64,000 nucleotides of DNA from JAJXZJ01 sp050012855 (GCA_050012855.1 JBEKGJ010000005.1:1-64000); one strand, 5' to 3'; numbered from the stretch's first letter, positions 1-9,223 are shown. The notes: a model not told the origin generated them from the sequence alone. Made by a program: numbers and translations.

Positions 1-297
1 TTCCGCTCGGCTCGTTCGACTCATGTTGGTGCCTTTCTGCTCGGTGTCCACCATGATGAGTCAACGACCCCTTCCCCCCGCACCCCCTTTCCCTTCCTTG
101 GTTACCTTTTACTTGAGGCAATTCGCGCGTCCGTCGCGGACCAATTGTTTGCTTGACCACGTCCGAACGACTCACTAGGCTGCGAGCAACGATTCTAAAC
201 AAGTCCAGGCAGGGTCGGGATCGACCGCTGCTCTTTAGCTGAACGCGTGGCGGTACCGAACCTTCAAAACACCGAATCTTCCACCCAGGAGCATGTC
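1..297. other. Region upstream of accB, no gene seen
   Basis: I see no supported coding frame here. TTGACC at 153-158 with a weak TAGGCT at 176-181 is at best a poor sigma-70-like promoter for accB. The first 60 bases may hold the edge of a neighbouring gene but cannot be assigned. Confidence 0.4.
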
Positions 298-780
298 GTG
301 GACCTGAAAGACATCAAAGCCATCATTGATTTGATGCGGAAGAACTCGATTGCCGAGTTCGAGCTCGAGAAGGAGGGTTTCAAGATCCGATTGAGACGCA
401 ATCCCAACGGCGGCGGCGCGACGGCGGTCGAGGACGCCCAGGCGATGGCGGCGAGTGCACCAGCCACACCCAGCCTGCCGGCACCGGCCGCGGCCGCCAG
501 CCCCGCTCCTGTGCCTGCCCTCGCCCCGCCCGCCAGCGTCACGGTGGACATCCAATCGCCCATGATTGGCACTTTTTATCGCGCGCCGGCACCCGAGGCC
601 GCTCCGTACATTGAAGTTGGCAGCGAGGTCAATCCCGACACGGTGGTCTGCATCATCGAGGCGATGAAGGTGATGAATGAGATCAAGGCGGAGACCAAGG
701 GCGTCGTCGTGCAGGTGTTGGCGGAGAACGCCAAGCCGGTCGAGTTTGGCCAGGTATTGTTCAAGCTTCGCCCGCTCTAG
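298..780 (+). CDS. accB: Biotin carboxyl carrier protein of acetyl-CoA carboxylase
   Basis: This protein carries the biotin that is carboxylated by AccC and then donated to acetyl-CoA in the first step of fatty acid synthesis in the cytoplasm. The 160-residue product starts VDLKDIKAIIDLMRKN, the family's usual N-terminal helix. An Ala/Pro-rich linker follows (about residues 55-95), then a C-terminal biotinyl domain whose EAMKVMNEIKAE motif contains the biotinylated lysine. I chose GTG at 298 because AGGAG lies six bases upstream (287-291) and because the protein then begins exactly where family members begin. An in-frame GTG at 247 would add 17 unconserved residues. accC follows after 77 bp, so the two probably form an operon. 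Confidence 0.95.
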   Translation: MDLKDIKAIIDLMRKNSIAEFELEKEGFKIRLRRNPNGGGATAVEDAQAMAASAPATPSLPAPAAAASPAPVPALAPPASVTVDIQSPMIGTFYRAPAPEAAPYIEVGSEVNPDTVVCIIEAMKVMNEIKAETKGVVVQVLAENAKPVEFGQVLFKLRPL

Positions 781-857
781 CCGGTGTTGTGGCGCGAGGC
801 CCGGCGGTTCCGGGCGACGCGTTGCGCCGCCATGCGGACTGTGTCCCCCCCCATCCG

Positions 858-2219
858 ATGTTTGAGAAAATCCTGATCGCCAACCGCGGCGAAATCGCCG
901 TTCGCATCATCCGTACCTGCAAGGAAATGGGGATCCGCACGGTGGCGGTGTACTCCGAAGCGGATGCCACTTCGATGCACGTGCAGATGGCCGATGAGGC
1001 GATTTGCATTGGCCGCGCCCCGGCCAGCGAAAGCTACCTTCGCATCGACCGCATCGTGAGCGCGGCGGAGATCGCCGACGTGGACGCGATCCATCCCGGT
1101 TATGGCTTTCTTTCGGAGAACTCGCACTTTGCCGACATCTGCGAGAGCTGCAACATCCGCTTCATCGGCCCAAGTTCGCGGGCGATGAACGCCTTGCAGG
1201 ACAAGGCGGTGAGCCGGCAGCTCGCGAAAAAGGCCGGCGTGCCGGTTCCGCCCGGTTCTGACGGCGTGGTGGAGAACGAGGCCGAGGCGATCGCCGTCGC
1301 CAAGAAGATCGGCTATCCGGTGCTGATCAAGGCGGTTGCGGGCGGGGGCGGGCGGGGGATGCGGATCGCGCACAACGACATCTCGTTGATGAAGGGCTAC
1401 CACACCGCCCGGTCCGAGGCGGAGAAAGCCTTCGGCAACTCCGGTGTTTACATCGAGAAGTACTTCGAGAACCCGCACCACATCGAATTCCAGATGCTCG
1501 CCGACACGCGCGGCAACATCATCCACCTGGGTGAACGGGACTGTTCCATCCAGCGCCGCCATCAGAAGATGATCGAGGAAACCCCGTCGCCCCTCATCGA
1601 AAACCGGTTCAGGGACCTGCGCAAGAAAATGGGCAAGGCCGCGGTGCGCATCCTGGAAACCGCCCAGTACAACAACGCCGGGACGGTTGAATTCATCGTT
1701 GACGACGCCGGCAACTACTACTTCCTCGAGGTCAACAAACGGATCCAGGTGGAGCACCCCATTACCGAGGAGGTGACGGGCGTTGATCTGGTGCGCCTCC
1801 AGATTCTCGTTGCGCTGGGGGAGCCGGTGAAACTGTCGTCCGGCGACATCCGCTTCCGTGGCCACTCGATGGAGTGTCGGATCAACGCGGAGGACCCGTA
1901 CGATGATTTCCGGCCGTCGCCGGGGCGGATCGAGATTTACTATCCGCCGGGCGGTCACGGCGTGCGGGTGGACTCGCACGCGTATGCGGGCTACTTCATT
2001 CCGCCGCATTATGACTCGATGATCGGCAAGCTGATTACTTACGGCAAGGACCGGCGGGAGTCGATCGAGCGGATGAGCCGGGCGCTGAGCGAGTTCATGC
2101 TGACCGGCGTGAAGACCACGATTCCACTGCAGCAAATGATCCTGCAGGATCCCGACTTTCGCCGCGGGGTTTACTCCACCGGCTTCATCGAGCAGCTTCT
2201 GCGGCGCGGCTCACCTTGA
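858..2219 (+). CDS. accC: Biotin carboxylase subunit of acetyl-CoA carboxylase
   Basis: Uses ATP and bicarbonate to carboxylate the biotin on AccB. The 453-residue length is normal for the family. The start at MFEKILIANRGEIAVRII is the canonical N-terminus. Visible motifs are the ATP-grasp glycine loop AGGGGRGMRIA, HHIEFQ, the bicarbonate/biotin site segment RDCSIQRRHQKMIEE, and the catalytic stretch RIQVEHPITEEVTG. One small oddity is FLEVNKRIQVEHP, where most homologues have NTR in place of NKR. The gene follows accB in the same direction. The carboxyltransferase genes accA and accD are not in the window. Confidence 0.97.
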   Translation: MFEKILIANRGEIAVRIIRTCKEMGIRTVAVYSEADATSMHVQMADEAICIGRAPASESYLRIDRIVSAAEIADVDAIHPGYGFLSENSHFADICESCNIRFIGPSSRAMNALQDKAVSRQLAKKAGVPVPPGSDGVVENEAEAIAVAKKIGYPVLIKAVAGGGGRGMRIAHNDISLMKGYHTARSEAEKAFGNSGVYIEKYFENPHHIEFQMLADTRGNIIHLGERDCSIQRRHQKMIEETPSPLIENRFRDLRKKMGKAAVRILETAQYNNAGTVEFIVDDAGNYYFLEVNKRIQVEHPITEEVTGVDLVRLQILVALGEPVKLSSGDIRFRGHSMECRINAEDPYDDFRPSPGRIEIYYPPGGHGVRVDSHAYAGYFIPPHYDSMIGKLITYGKDRRESIERMSRALSEFMLTGVKTTIPLQQMILQDPDFRRGVYSTGFIEQLLRRGSP

Positions 2220-2234
2220 GTCCGCGGCGGGATT

Positions 2235-2861
2235 TCAGGGCCGGTGGGAACGGCGCATGGCCCGCAACACCAGAGCGGCCAGCCAGATTGCCCCGAGGAA
2301 GAACACGGCGGCCACCAGGCCGGCCAGCCATTTCAAGTGCTCCGCCTGTTGGCGCAGACGCTCGGTTGCTTCGCGTTGCTCCGAGTGGAACCGCTCGAAT
2401 TGTTCGGCCACGGCGGTGGACATCAGCGCCTCGCTTTTGAGCGCCAGCGTGTGCCAGAGCGCCGGCTCGGCGCGCCAGGCGGCAGGCAGTTTTTGCAGTT
2501 CATCGGCGGTGGCGGGATGGAAGCCGGCGGCCTGCCAGAAAGCCGCCGGCTCGCCCTTCATCCACAGGCGAACCAGTCCGTGATTGCGGGCGAGGATGTG
2601 CACGCGCTCCCACAGGGCTGAGCGGTATTCGGCTGGTGGTTTGGCCTTGTAACCGGCCTCGCTGTGCAGCCAGCCATGCGCGCCAGCCACCCGCAGGGCG
2701 ATGGTGGTCAGCACCACGCCATCGGGTCGCAGCGCCAGTTGGAATTCCGTCAGGTGTTTCTCCAGTTCCAGACCCGGGAGCCGTGACATGTCCCACAGGG
2801 CTTGCAGGACCGGAAGATCCTCCAAGGTCGCCCGACGCACCGATGGGCGGGGTGGTTCCAC
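2235..2861 (-). CDS. GNAT-like domain protein with C-terminal membrane anchor
   Basis: A 208-residue protein starting at GTG 2861. Residues about 5-140 resemble a GCN5-related N-acetyltransferase fold: an N-terminal VRRATLEDLPVLQALW strand-helix, a central VLTTIALRVAGAHGWLHSEAGY strand pair, and LARNHGLVRLWMKGEPAAFWQAAGFH, which matches the usual 'Y/F..GF' end of GNAT domains. The acetyl-CoA loop is poorly conserved, so activity is uncertain. A charged helix (about 145-180, probably coiled coil) leads to one transmembrane helix (about 180-202) and a basic tail. The gene is convergent with accC, with 15 bp between the two stops. Substrate unknown. Confidence 0.6.
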   Translation of the reverse strand: MEPPRPSVRRATLEDLPVLQALWDMSRLPGLELEKHLTEFQLALRPDGVVLTTIALRVAGAHGWLHSEAGYKAKPPAEYRSALWERVHILARNHGLVRLWMKGEPAAFWQAAGFHPATADELQKLPAAWRAEPALWHTLALKSEALMSTAVAEQFERFHSEQREATERLRQQAEHLKWLAGLVAAVFFLGAIWLAALVLRAMRRSHRP

Positions 2862-2913
2862 GGCCTGAACCTAGCCGACCCTGCGGAAAACGCAAAGGGG
2901 CTGGCCAGAGCCT

Positions 2914-3101
2914 CGCGAGCCGCAATCAGGTTGATGGTTGAGAGTTGAGAGTTGAGCGACCGGAGGAGGGTCGCGGCAAACCTCGCACCCCGACCTCACG
3001 AACCCTCGCGAATTCGCACCTCGCAATTCGCACCTCGAGATTCTCCGTTGTGGCTGAACACTTCAAACTTGAAACTTTGAACTTCATCCCGGCTCGTCAG
3101 C
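2914..3101. repeat. Dispersed intergenic repeat, copy 1
   Basis: This segment is nearly identical to 8048-8234. The shared order is CGCGAGCCGCAATCAGG, short GTTGATGG/GAGAGTTGAG words, GCGACCGGAGGAGGGTCGCG (itself a palindrome: GCGACC...GGTCGC), ACCTCGCACCCCGACC, reiterated CGCAATTCGCACCT words, and finally TTCAAACTTGAAACTTTG and CCGGCTCGTCAG. Copies differ mainly in the number of short words. It fills most of the gap between the GNAT-like gene and the exported-protein gene and has no credible coding frame. Confidence 0.85.
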
Positions 3102-3183
3102 CTCGCCCTGCCAAATTTAGGGCACGGCCTGCGGGCTTTGGTGTTTGACTCCCGGTGGTTTTGGCTCTATACATTGGTTCTAC

Positions 3184-4269
3184 ATGAAATGGCGGACGGC
3201 GATTCTTGGTCCCAGCAAAACCCCCGCGCTTGCGATGGTGGCGGCGGGATTGGCCGTCTCGCTGGTCGCCGACGAGGCGGTGCATTTTTCCGATTCAGAC
3301 GCCAAGCTGGCCCCGGATCGTCAGCCGAACAAGGTGCGTACCGGATCGGACGGCACACTGGAGAGCCTGATCGGTCGTGGCGGGCCATCCCTCAACGCCC
3401 TCACTGCGCCGCCTTTTCAGCCGGTTGGAACCGACACGCCGCGGGTGCTCACTCCCAAGGAGCAGGAGCGACTCAGCCAGGAGCGTAACTGGATGTTCCG
3501 CAATTCGGCGGATTATGGCGTGACTGACAAGACGGCCCGCGAAGCCTTCGGGGTGCGCAGTCAAGATTGGAAATCGTCCCCTGAACCGAAGCGGTCGCGC
3601 AGCGACAGCATTAGTCGTTACGTTGAAACGAGCCGCACTGCCGAAAGCGCGGCGACGGAAGCGGCCTTGCTCAATCGGAACACCGCACCCTTGCGCGGCG
3701 CCCAAGCCTCGAGGGCGGGCGGACAAAGGGCGACCGGCCCGTCTGACGCGGGGAGCGTGGACCGTTCTCAGGGCGTTGAGGCCATGCCGCCGGGTTCCGA
3801 TCGCTTCAGCCAGGAGAATACCTGGGTGCAACGCTTCAGGCGGGCAGCACTCGGCCGCATGAACTTGCAGGAAATGGTAGCGGCGGGCGAACTTTCGTCC
3901 GGATCGTTCCGGTTCGGGGGCGGTGATCCGCGCGACTCACTCAATGGTTTGCGCAGTCCCATGGCCGACAGCCTCGACCGTTTGCGGGGCATCGCAGATC
4001 CCTTGAGCGCGTTCCCCGACAAGACCAAAGAGGCGCTGAACCCTGTGCTTGCCAATGGTCCGCCGATCTCCGCTCTCCGGCCGGGCGTTGGAACCGTGCC
4101 CAATGACCTGGCCCTCCGTGTCGGCACCCTCCGTGGAGGCGTTGGGAACGGGCTGAATGCTTCCGGCATCTCGTCATCCAGCGACAATCCGGGTCAGTTG
4201 TCGGCACCGCAGCCATCCCAGATTCAAACGGCTCCACTGGTACTCGACGCCCCACGTCGCCCCTTTTAA
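3184..4269 (+). CDS. Exported protein of unknown function
   Basis: I do not recognise this 361-residue protein. The ATG at 3184 gives MKWRTAILGPSKTPALAMVAAGLAVSLV, a plausible signal peptide; a TTG at 3145 would extend it without support. The mature part is rich in Ser, Pro, Arg, Gly and Gln and appears largely disordered. It has two loosely similar segments, KEQERLSQERNWMFRNSADYG (about residues 95-115) and SDRFSQENTWVQRFRRAAL (about 215-233). Such NW-containing segments hint at a binding or scaffold role, but that is inference. It stands alone, with repeat 2914-3101 upstream and a porin gene convergent downstream. Confidence 0.6.
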   Translation: MKWRTAILGPSKTPALAMVAAGLAVSLVADEAVHFSDSDAKLAPDRQPNKVRTGSDGTLESLIGRGGPSLNALTAPPFQPVGTDTPRVLTPKEQERLSQERNWMFRNSADYGVTDKTAREAFGVRSQDWKSSPEPKRSRSDSISRYVETSRTAESAATEAALLNRNTAPLRGAQASRAGGQRATGPSDAGSVDRSQGVEAMPPGSDRFSQENTWVQRFRRAALGRMNLQEMVAAGELSSGSFRFGGGDPRDSLNGLRSPMADSLDRLRGIADPLSAFPDKTKEALNPVLANGPPISALRPGVGTVPNDLALRVGTLRGGVGNGLNASGISSSSDNPGQLSAPQPSQIQTAPLVLDAPRRPF

Positions 4270-4377
4270 TCGCCGATCCCGCTGACGCCCAGGGTTCAGT
4301 TCGTGTTGCCGGACAATCCTCGTTGGGACAAGCGGTCACCTTGGAGAGCCACGCCAGCGGGCAGGCTCGCCGCCAGC

Positions 4378-4409
4378 AAAAACCCCTTCCGGCAGAAGCC
4401 GAAAGGGGT
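4378..4409 (-). terminator. Rho-independent terminator of the porin gene
   Basis: On the minus strand, ACCCCTTTCGGC, loop TTCT, then GCCGGAAGGGGT form a 12-bp stem with one mismatch, followed at once by TTTTT. It lies 29 bases past the porin stop codon. Confidence 0.85.
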
Positions 4410-4437
4410 GATGATCGCCCGGTAAAAACCGGCGCGC

Positions 4438-5655
4438 TTAGAACTTGTAGATGACGTTCAGCGCCAGCGAGATGGCGTTGCGGCGACTATCGTTCACGAA
4501 GTCGTGCGCACCATTGAGCGCGTCATCCCAGCGGAGTTCCAGCCGGGTGATGGCGTTGGCCCACAGCGAATAGTCCACGGTGCCGGTCACGCCGAGCAGT
4601 TTGATGTTGTCAGTCAACGTCCCGGCATTGTTGGGGTACCATCCTCCAAATCCCCCGTTCGAGCCGGTGGCGTACTCAACGCGACCGTTGAGTTTCAGCT
4701 TGTCCGTGGCCTGGAAGGCGAGATAGCCGCCAAAGGCTTCTTCGTAGGAGTTGTCAAAGACCCCGCTCGTCCGGTAGTCGTAAGACGCGCCGAGGGACAG
4801 GCCCTTGATCGGCAACGGTACCGTCGCGCCCACATAGTAGTTTTGCGGATTCTTATCCCCGGTCGTGGGGGTAGGAGCCGGATTGATGGGCGCGTGGGTG
4901 TTGCCGGTGACGCCGCTGTCAATGATGCCCGCGGAGAGCGTGGCCCCCTTGAGCCAGCCGGTGCTTTCCGGCGCCGTGAGGCTGATGCTGCCTAGGTAGG
5001 TCAGCACGCCGCGGTTTCCGGATTTGGCATCGACGTTGTTCACGTCGCCGCGATCCGCAATGCCCGCGTTGGCGCTGATGATGTCGTTGAACTTGTAGCT
5101 GGCGAGCACGCCGGTGTGTTGGACGGGTTCGATGCCGAACGCCCAGGAACGACTGTAGTTCGGGTTGTTCGGGGACTCGGCCGTCTCGTAGCCGATCACC
5201 GTGTCCCAAACGCCGAACTTGAAGTCCAGCCCGTTGCCCAGCGGGGCGCGCAGGTCAACATAGGCATTCCGGATGGCGAAATCCGAAGGATTGTTGGCCG
5301 TCCCCCACAGCGGTCTGGAAATGCTGTTGAGCGTGTTGGCGTCGGGCCCGAGCCAGGTCGCGACCTTGTAGCCCGCCGACCACTGACCTTCATCCAACGG
5401 CTTCTCGAGGGTCAGATTGACCACGTCAAGGTTGAACCCGTTCTGCTTCGACGGGCCGTCGAACGAGCGGCCGACCACATCCGCGCCGTTCGGTCCGGTT
5501 AGCCAGATGACCGAGGTGCTGATGTAGCCGCTCAGCGTGGTGGATTGCAGCAGCGTGTTGACGGCGTGCTGCGCTGTTTCCTCCGCGAGGGCCACCGATC
5601 CGAGGCTGACCACCCCGGCGGTGACCAGACCCACTGTCCATTTGTTACACTTCAT
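4438..5655 (-). CDS. Outer-membrane beta-barrel porin-like protein
   Basis: A 405-residue protein with a signal peptide (MKCNKWTVGLVTAGVVSLGSVALA). Alternating hydrophobic and aromatic strands run throughout, and the last residue is Phe (ISLALNVIYKF), the usual C-terminal signal for BAM-dependent outer-membrane insertion. The LSGYISTS start of the mature chain and the strand pattern match the family of predicted porins common in Verrucomicrobiota. The substrate cannot be told. AGGAGG lies seven bases before the ATG, the best ribosome site in this part of the window. The gene is monocistronic, with its own terminator. Confidence 0.8.
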   Translation of the reverse strand: MKCNKWTVGLVTAGVVSLGSVALAEETAQHAVNTLLQSTTLSGYISTSVIWLTGPNGADVVGRSFDGPSKQNGFNLDVVNLTLEKPLDEGQWSAGYKVATWLGPDANTLNSISRPLWGTANNPSDFAIRNAYVDLRAPLGNGLDFKFGVWDTVIGYETAESPNNPNYSRSWAFGIEPVQHTGVLASYKFNDIISANAGIADRGDVNNVDAKSGNRGVLTYLGSISLTAPESTGWLKGATLSAGIIDSGVTGNTHAPINPAPTPTTGDKNPQNYYVGATVPLPIKGLSLGASYDYRTSGVFDNSYEEAFGGYLAFQATDKLKLNGRVEYATGSNGGFGGWYPNNAGTLTDNIKLLGVTGTVDYSLWANAITRLELRWDDALNGAHDFVNDSRRNAISLALNVIYKF

Positions 5656-5856
5656 TCTTGTTCCTCCTATGTTTCGTTACTGCGTTGATTTGGTTACGTT
5701 TTTTATGCGTTGACCGGACAAAACCCGTTTGCCCGCGCACCCAAAACGGTGCATTGACGGGCAAAATAGCAAAGACCCCTCAGTTGACAACAAGTTTTTT
5801 TCAGGCTGTCCCCCTAGCTCCCTGCAAACGAGTCACTTGCGACGTCATCAAAAGCC

Positions 5857-6507
5857 TCATCGAACCGCTCGTCGGGCCGTCCAGATGAAGTCGTCGAACC
5901 GTGTCAGGCTGTCCGCCTTGGTCCACAGTCCCACCTTGCCCGCCTCGCCAAATGTTGCGTCCTCCACCTGGAACTGCTTCCTGCCGTCGAACCAGACCTG
6001 GAACCGCGTGCCCGCAAAACTCACCCCCAGCGTGTGCCAGCGTCCGGCCGCCACCGCCACCTTGACGCCGTATCCGTCCTTGCGACCGACGATGTCCAAG
6101 GGCGACCGTTTGCCGTTTTCCACCTTGTAGAGCACCACGTTGTTTTCGAGCGCATTCGCCCGGCAGACGTAGTAGTTTTCCGAATCGCGATACCGCCAGA
6201 CCACGCCGCCAGCCTGGTCCTCCTTGCCGGCCACCGGTTTGAACCGGACCCGCACGGAACCGTCACGAAACTCCGGCTGGTCCTTGAGGCACAGCGCGAA
6301 CTTCGCCTGTCCCGATTGTTCGAGGACGTTGGGCTTGCTGGGCGCCGATGCGTCGCGCACCACCGTCCAGCGCGGCGTGCCCCCGCCGGTCACGGCCACC
6401 GTCCATCCTGCCGGCACGCCGCCAGGCTCGGCGGCGTCGAAATTCACGCGATCGGCCCACAGCGTCGTGGCCAGCCCCAAACCCATCAGTGAAATCAATG
6501 TCCTCAT
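5857..6507 (-). CDS. Secreted concanavalin-like (DUF1080/LamG-type) protein
   Basis: A 216-residue product with a signal peptide (MRTLISLMGLGLATTLWA) followed by a single jelly-roll domain. The pattern VNFDAAEPGGVPAGW, GSVRVRFKPVAGKEDQAGG, WRYRDSENYYVCRANALENNV, GRWHTLGVSFAGTRFQVWFDG and FDDFIWT is typical of 3-keto-disaccharide hydrolase/DUF1080-type and LamG-type folds. Family members bind or cleave sugars; no catalytic residue can be assigned here. Its ATG overlaps the rmuC stop by four bases (ATGA), so it is translationally coupled to rmuC although the two functions look unrelated. Confidence 0.7.
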   Translation of the reverse strand: MRTLISLMGLGLATTLWADRVNFDAAEPGGVPAGWTVAVTGGGTPRWTVVRDASAPSKPNVLEQSGQAKFALCLKDQPEFRDGSVRVRFKPVAGKEDQAGGVVWRYRDSENYYVCRANALENNVVLYKVENGKRSPLDIVGRKDGYGVKVAVAAGRWHTLGVSFAGTRFQVWFDGRKQFQVEDATFGEAGKVGLWTKADSLTRFDDFIWTARRAVR

Positions 6508-7934
6508 GATTGCTGGTCCTGGTTAGCGCCCTCGGCCGCAGGCAGAGACGCGTCCACCGCGCGCTGCGAGTCCAGCTCCGGCGCCGGCTCGCCGGTCAAG
6601 CGGACCACGCGCTGGGCGAACCGGTTCAAATGGCCGGTGGCGGTGCCGTAGGCTTCCTGGGCCTTTTCGAGGCCGCGGCCGACCTCCTCGAACTTCTTTT
6701 GGAAATGCCCGAAATGGGTCTGCGCCGCGCGAATCTGTTCCAGGGTCTGCTCCACATTCTTCGCAAACTCGAACTGGCTGATGCTCATGGCCACCGTGCG
6801 CAGCGTGATGGCGAGCGTGTTCGGCGAGACCGGGAAAACCTTCAACCGGTGGAGGGCGTCGCACAATTCGGTGTCGCGCAACACCTCGAAATACACCGTT
6901 TCGCTCGGCAGAAACATGAAAGCCAGGTCGGTCGTGCCGTGCTCCGGGTGAATGTACTTGTCCGCGATGTCGCGCGCCTGTTGCCGGATCACGGTGCCCA
7001 GTTGCCGGCGCGCCTCCTCCAGTTGCTGCGGGTCGTTCGTCTGGAAGAGCGGGAGGATTTGCTCGCGGTTGAACTTGCTGTCCACCGGCAGCCGGAACTT
7101 GGGGAAATTGATCACCGCGTCCACGCGTTCGCGCGAGCCGGGCACGATCACGGCCTGCTCCTCGAACGCGCCGGCCGGCAGGAAATCCGCCAGCAACCGG
7201 CTCAGCTCGGCCTCGCCGAACTGCCCGCGCAGGTGCGGCAGCTTGAGCAGGTTGTTCAGCTCGTTGATGGACTGGCCTACCACGCCGACGTTTCGCAACT
7301 GCTCCTCCGCCTTCTGCAGGTGCTCCTGCACGCGCTGAAAATGCGCGAAGCCCTCCTGGATGTTCTTCTCGAGCTTCACCTGCACCTGGTCGCTGATCGC
7401 CTGCAGCTTGTCGTCCACCTTGGCGCGAATCGCCTCCAGGTTGGCGGAAGTTCGTTGCTCCAGGGCCTCGAAGCGCTGCTGGAGTGCCCGGGTCGCCTCG
7501 GTCAGGCTCTGTGCCAGTTCGCCGCGCGCCTGCCGGGCCGCCTGCGCCTGCGACTCCGCCAACTGGTCGAACTTGGCCTGCAAGCCACTCCCCAGCGCGG
7601 CCAGCGCCGTGGCCGTTTCTTTGCGGGCCTCGGTCAGCGCCGCGGTCTGCTCGGCGCGGCCCTGGGCCAGTTGCCGGTCCACCGTCTCGCGCACCAGATT
7701 CAAACCCTGCTGCAGTCGTTCGGTGAGATCGGTCCGCAGGTCGCCACGCACCTGCTCGACCCGCGCCGCCATGTCGGCATTGGCCTTGGTGAACGCCGCC
7801 TCCAGCGCCGCCTGCAGCGCGTCAGTCCGCTGCAACATCTGGCTCGCGCCCCGCGACCGCAACACCAGCCAGATCGTCGCCGCGAAACCGGCAACGAGCA
7901 TTCCGACGAGCGTGATGAATTGAGCCGTGGTCAT
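6504..7934 (-). CDS. rmuC: DNA recombination protein RmuC
   Basis: A 476-residue protein with an N-terminal membrane helix (about 5-26), a very long Ala/Gln/Glu-rich coiled coil (about 30-240) and the RmuC nuclease-like domain. Diagnostic stretches are LPHLRGQFGEAELSRLL, RVDAVINFPKFRLPVDSKFN, YIHPEHGTTDLAFMFLPSE and SPNTLAITLRTVAM. In the domain, VDAVI and VDSKF carry the acidic and lysine residues of a PD-(D/E)XK-like core. RmuC limits inversions at short repeats in E. coli and has been linked to DNA-crosslink handling. It is first in a two-gene operon with the lectin-like gene at 5857-6507. Confidence 0.93.
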   Translation of the reverse strand: MTTAQFITLVGMLVAGFAATIWLVLRSRGASQMLQRTDALQAALEAAFTKANADMAARVEQVRGDLRTDLTERLQQGLNLVRETVDRQLAQGRAEQTAALTEARKETATALAALGSGLQAKFDQLAESQAQAARQARGELAQSLTEATRALQQRFEALEQRTSANLEAIRAKVDDKLQAISDQVQVKLEKNIQEGFAHFQRVQEHLQKAEEQLRNVGVVGQSINELNNLLKLPHLRGQFGEAELSRLLADFLPAGAFEEQAVIVPGSRERVDAVINFPKFRLPVDSKFNREQILPLFQTNDPQQLEEARRQLGTVIRQQARDIADKYIHPEHGTTDLAFMFLPSETVYFEVLRDTELCDALHRLKVFPVSPNTLAITLRTVAMSISQFEFAKNVEQTLEQIRAAQTHFGHFQKKFEEVGRGLEKAQEAYGTATGHLNRFAQRVVRLTGEPAPELDSQRAVDASLPAAEGANQDQQS

Positions 7935-8047
7935 CGGGTGTTCACTTCGACACGTGTGGCCGGATCATCGGCGTCGCGCGTGCCGCGGGCAAATCATTTT
8001 CCCCGTCACTCCCGCCGCCGGTCGTGGAGTTTTTCCTCCACCAACCC

Positions 8048-8234
8048 CGCGAGCCGCAATCAGGTTGATGGTTGATGGTTGAGAGTTGAGCGACCGGAGG
8101 AGGGTCGCGGCAAACCTCGCACCCCGACCTCACGAACCCTCGCGAATTCGCAACTCGCAACTCGCAATTCTCTGGTGGGGCTGAACACTTCAAACTTGAA
8201 ACTTGAAACTTCGAACTTCTTGCCGGCTCATCAG
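8048..8234. repeat. Dispersed intergenic repeat, copy 2
   Basis: Second copy of the 2914-3101 repeat, in the same orientation relative to the window, between rmuC and the ArsR-methyltransferase gene. It has the same block order and the same internal palindrome GCGACCGGAGGAGGGTCGCG; the short-word counts differ (GTTGATG is reiterated, and the CGCAACT words replace CGCACCT). No coding frame is supported. Confidence 0.85.
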
Positions 8235-8253
8235 CGCCTACCAGTTTGGGACA

Positions 8254-9183
8254 CTATTTTGTGCCGCCGGCCAGCACGGTCGCAAAGTGCGGCGGCTGTT
8301 CCTCGCGGGCGACCACGGTGACTTCAACCTTCTTGAACCCGGCTTCCTCCAGCCAGCCCTGCAGCGCGCTTTCGGCGAAGCCCGGCCAGCGGTCGCCATA
8401 GAGCTCGGCCGCCGACTCGAAGCGGTGTTCCAGCAGATCGAGAATCATGACCTGGCCGCCCGCTCGCAGGATCCGATGCGCGCTGCGGAGCGCCCGCGCG
8501 GGATTCTCCGCGTGGTGGAGCGCATGACTGAGGATGGCCAGGTCCACGCTGGCCGTGGCGATCGGCGGGTCCTGCAAATCGCCCAGCCGGAACTCGAGGT
8601 TCTTCAGGCCGTTCTTCTTTGCCTTGGCGGCGCCGAAGGCCACCATCTTTTCCGAGTTGTCCACGGCGATGACGCGGCGGCAGCGGCGGGCCAGGAGTTC
8701 GCTCACCAGGCCTTCGCCCGAGCCGAGGTCCGCCACCACCAGCGGCGGCAGGATCCGTAGTAGAAGGTGCCCGAATGCCTGCCATGATCGCCCCGGGCCA
8801 TAACTGCGATCGAACCGCCCGGCCACCTGGTTGAAATAGACCTGGGCGTGGTCGCGCCGCCGTTCCAGGATGCGCCGGAGGTTGACGTGGTCGGCCGCGT
8901 GCTCGGACAGCTCGCGCGCGCCGCGGAGGGCCAGGGGCAGGAGTTCGCGGACGGCGTCACCCGCCCGTTGGTGGATGCGGTAGAACGCGCGCTTGCCGTC
9001 GCGCCGCGATTGCACCAGGCCGGCGTCCTGGAGCAGGCCGAGATGGGTCGAAATGCGCGACTGGCCCATGCCGGTGATTTCCTGCAGCTCGTTCACCGAG
9101 AGATCCTCGCCTTCGAGCAGGGCCAGGATGCGCAGCCGGGTGGGGTCGGCGAGCGCGCGGAGCGATTTCAGCATGTCGGGCAT
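8254..9183 (-). CDS. ArsR-family regulator fused to SAM-dependent methyltransferase
   Basis: A 309-residue protein. Residues 1-95 are a winged-helix ArsR domain (LADPTRLRILALLEG, the recognition-helix segment GMGQSRISTHLGLLQDAGLV, and the wing SRRDGKRAFYRI). No ArsR-type Cys metal site is visible. Residues about 130-309 are a class I methyltransferase with the SAM loop VADLGSGEGLVSELLA and the motif LAILSHALHHAENPARALR. ArsR-methyltransferase proteins next to SAM-cycle genes resemble SahR, which controls SAM-cycle genes in response to S-adenosylhomocysteine. Here the gene is divergent from metK, 124 bp away, with a perfect palindrome in between. Regulation of metK-ahcY and of itself is inferred from this layout. 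Confidence 0.85.
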   Translation of the reverse strand: MPDMLKSLRALADPTRLRILALLEGEDLSVNELQEITGMGQSRISTHLGLLQDAGLVQSRRDGKRAFYRIHQRAGDAVRELLPLALRGARELSEHAADHVNLRRILERRRDHAQVYFNQVAGRFDRSYGPGRSWQAFGHLLLRILPPLVVADLGSGEGLVSELLARRCRRVIAVDNSEKMVAFGAAKAKKNGLKNLEFRLGDLQDPPIATASVDLAILSHALHHAENPARALRSAHRILRAGGQVMILDLLEHRFESAAELYGDRWPGFAESALQGWLEEAGFKKVEVTVVAREEQPPHFATVLAGGTK

Positions 9184-9223
9184 GGAGTGGTGCCGGGGCC
9201 GCGCCGTTTTTCAAAAAACCGGG

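Noticed and set aside
777..2135. 452-codon minus-strand frame
   Set aside because: Antisense shadow of accC.
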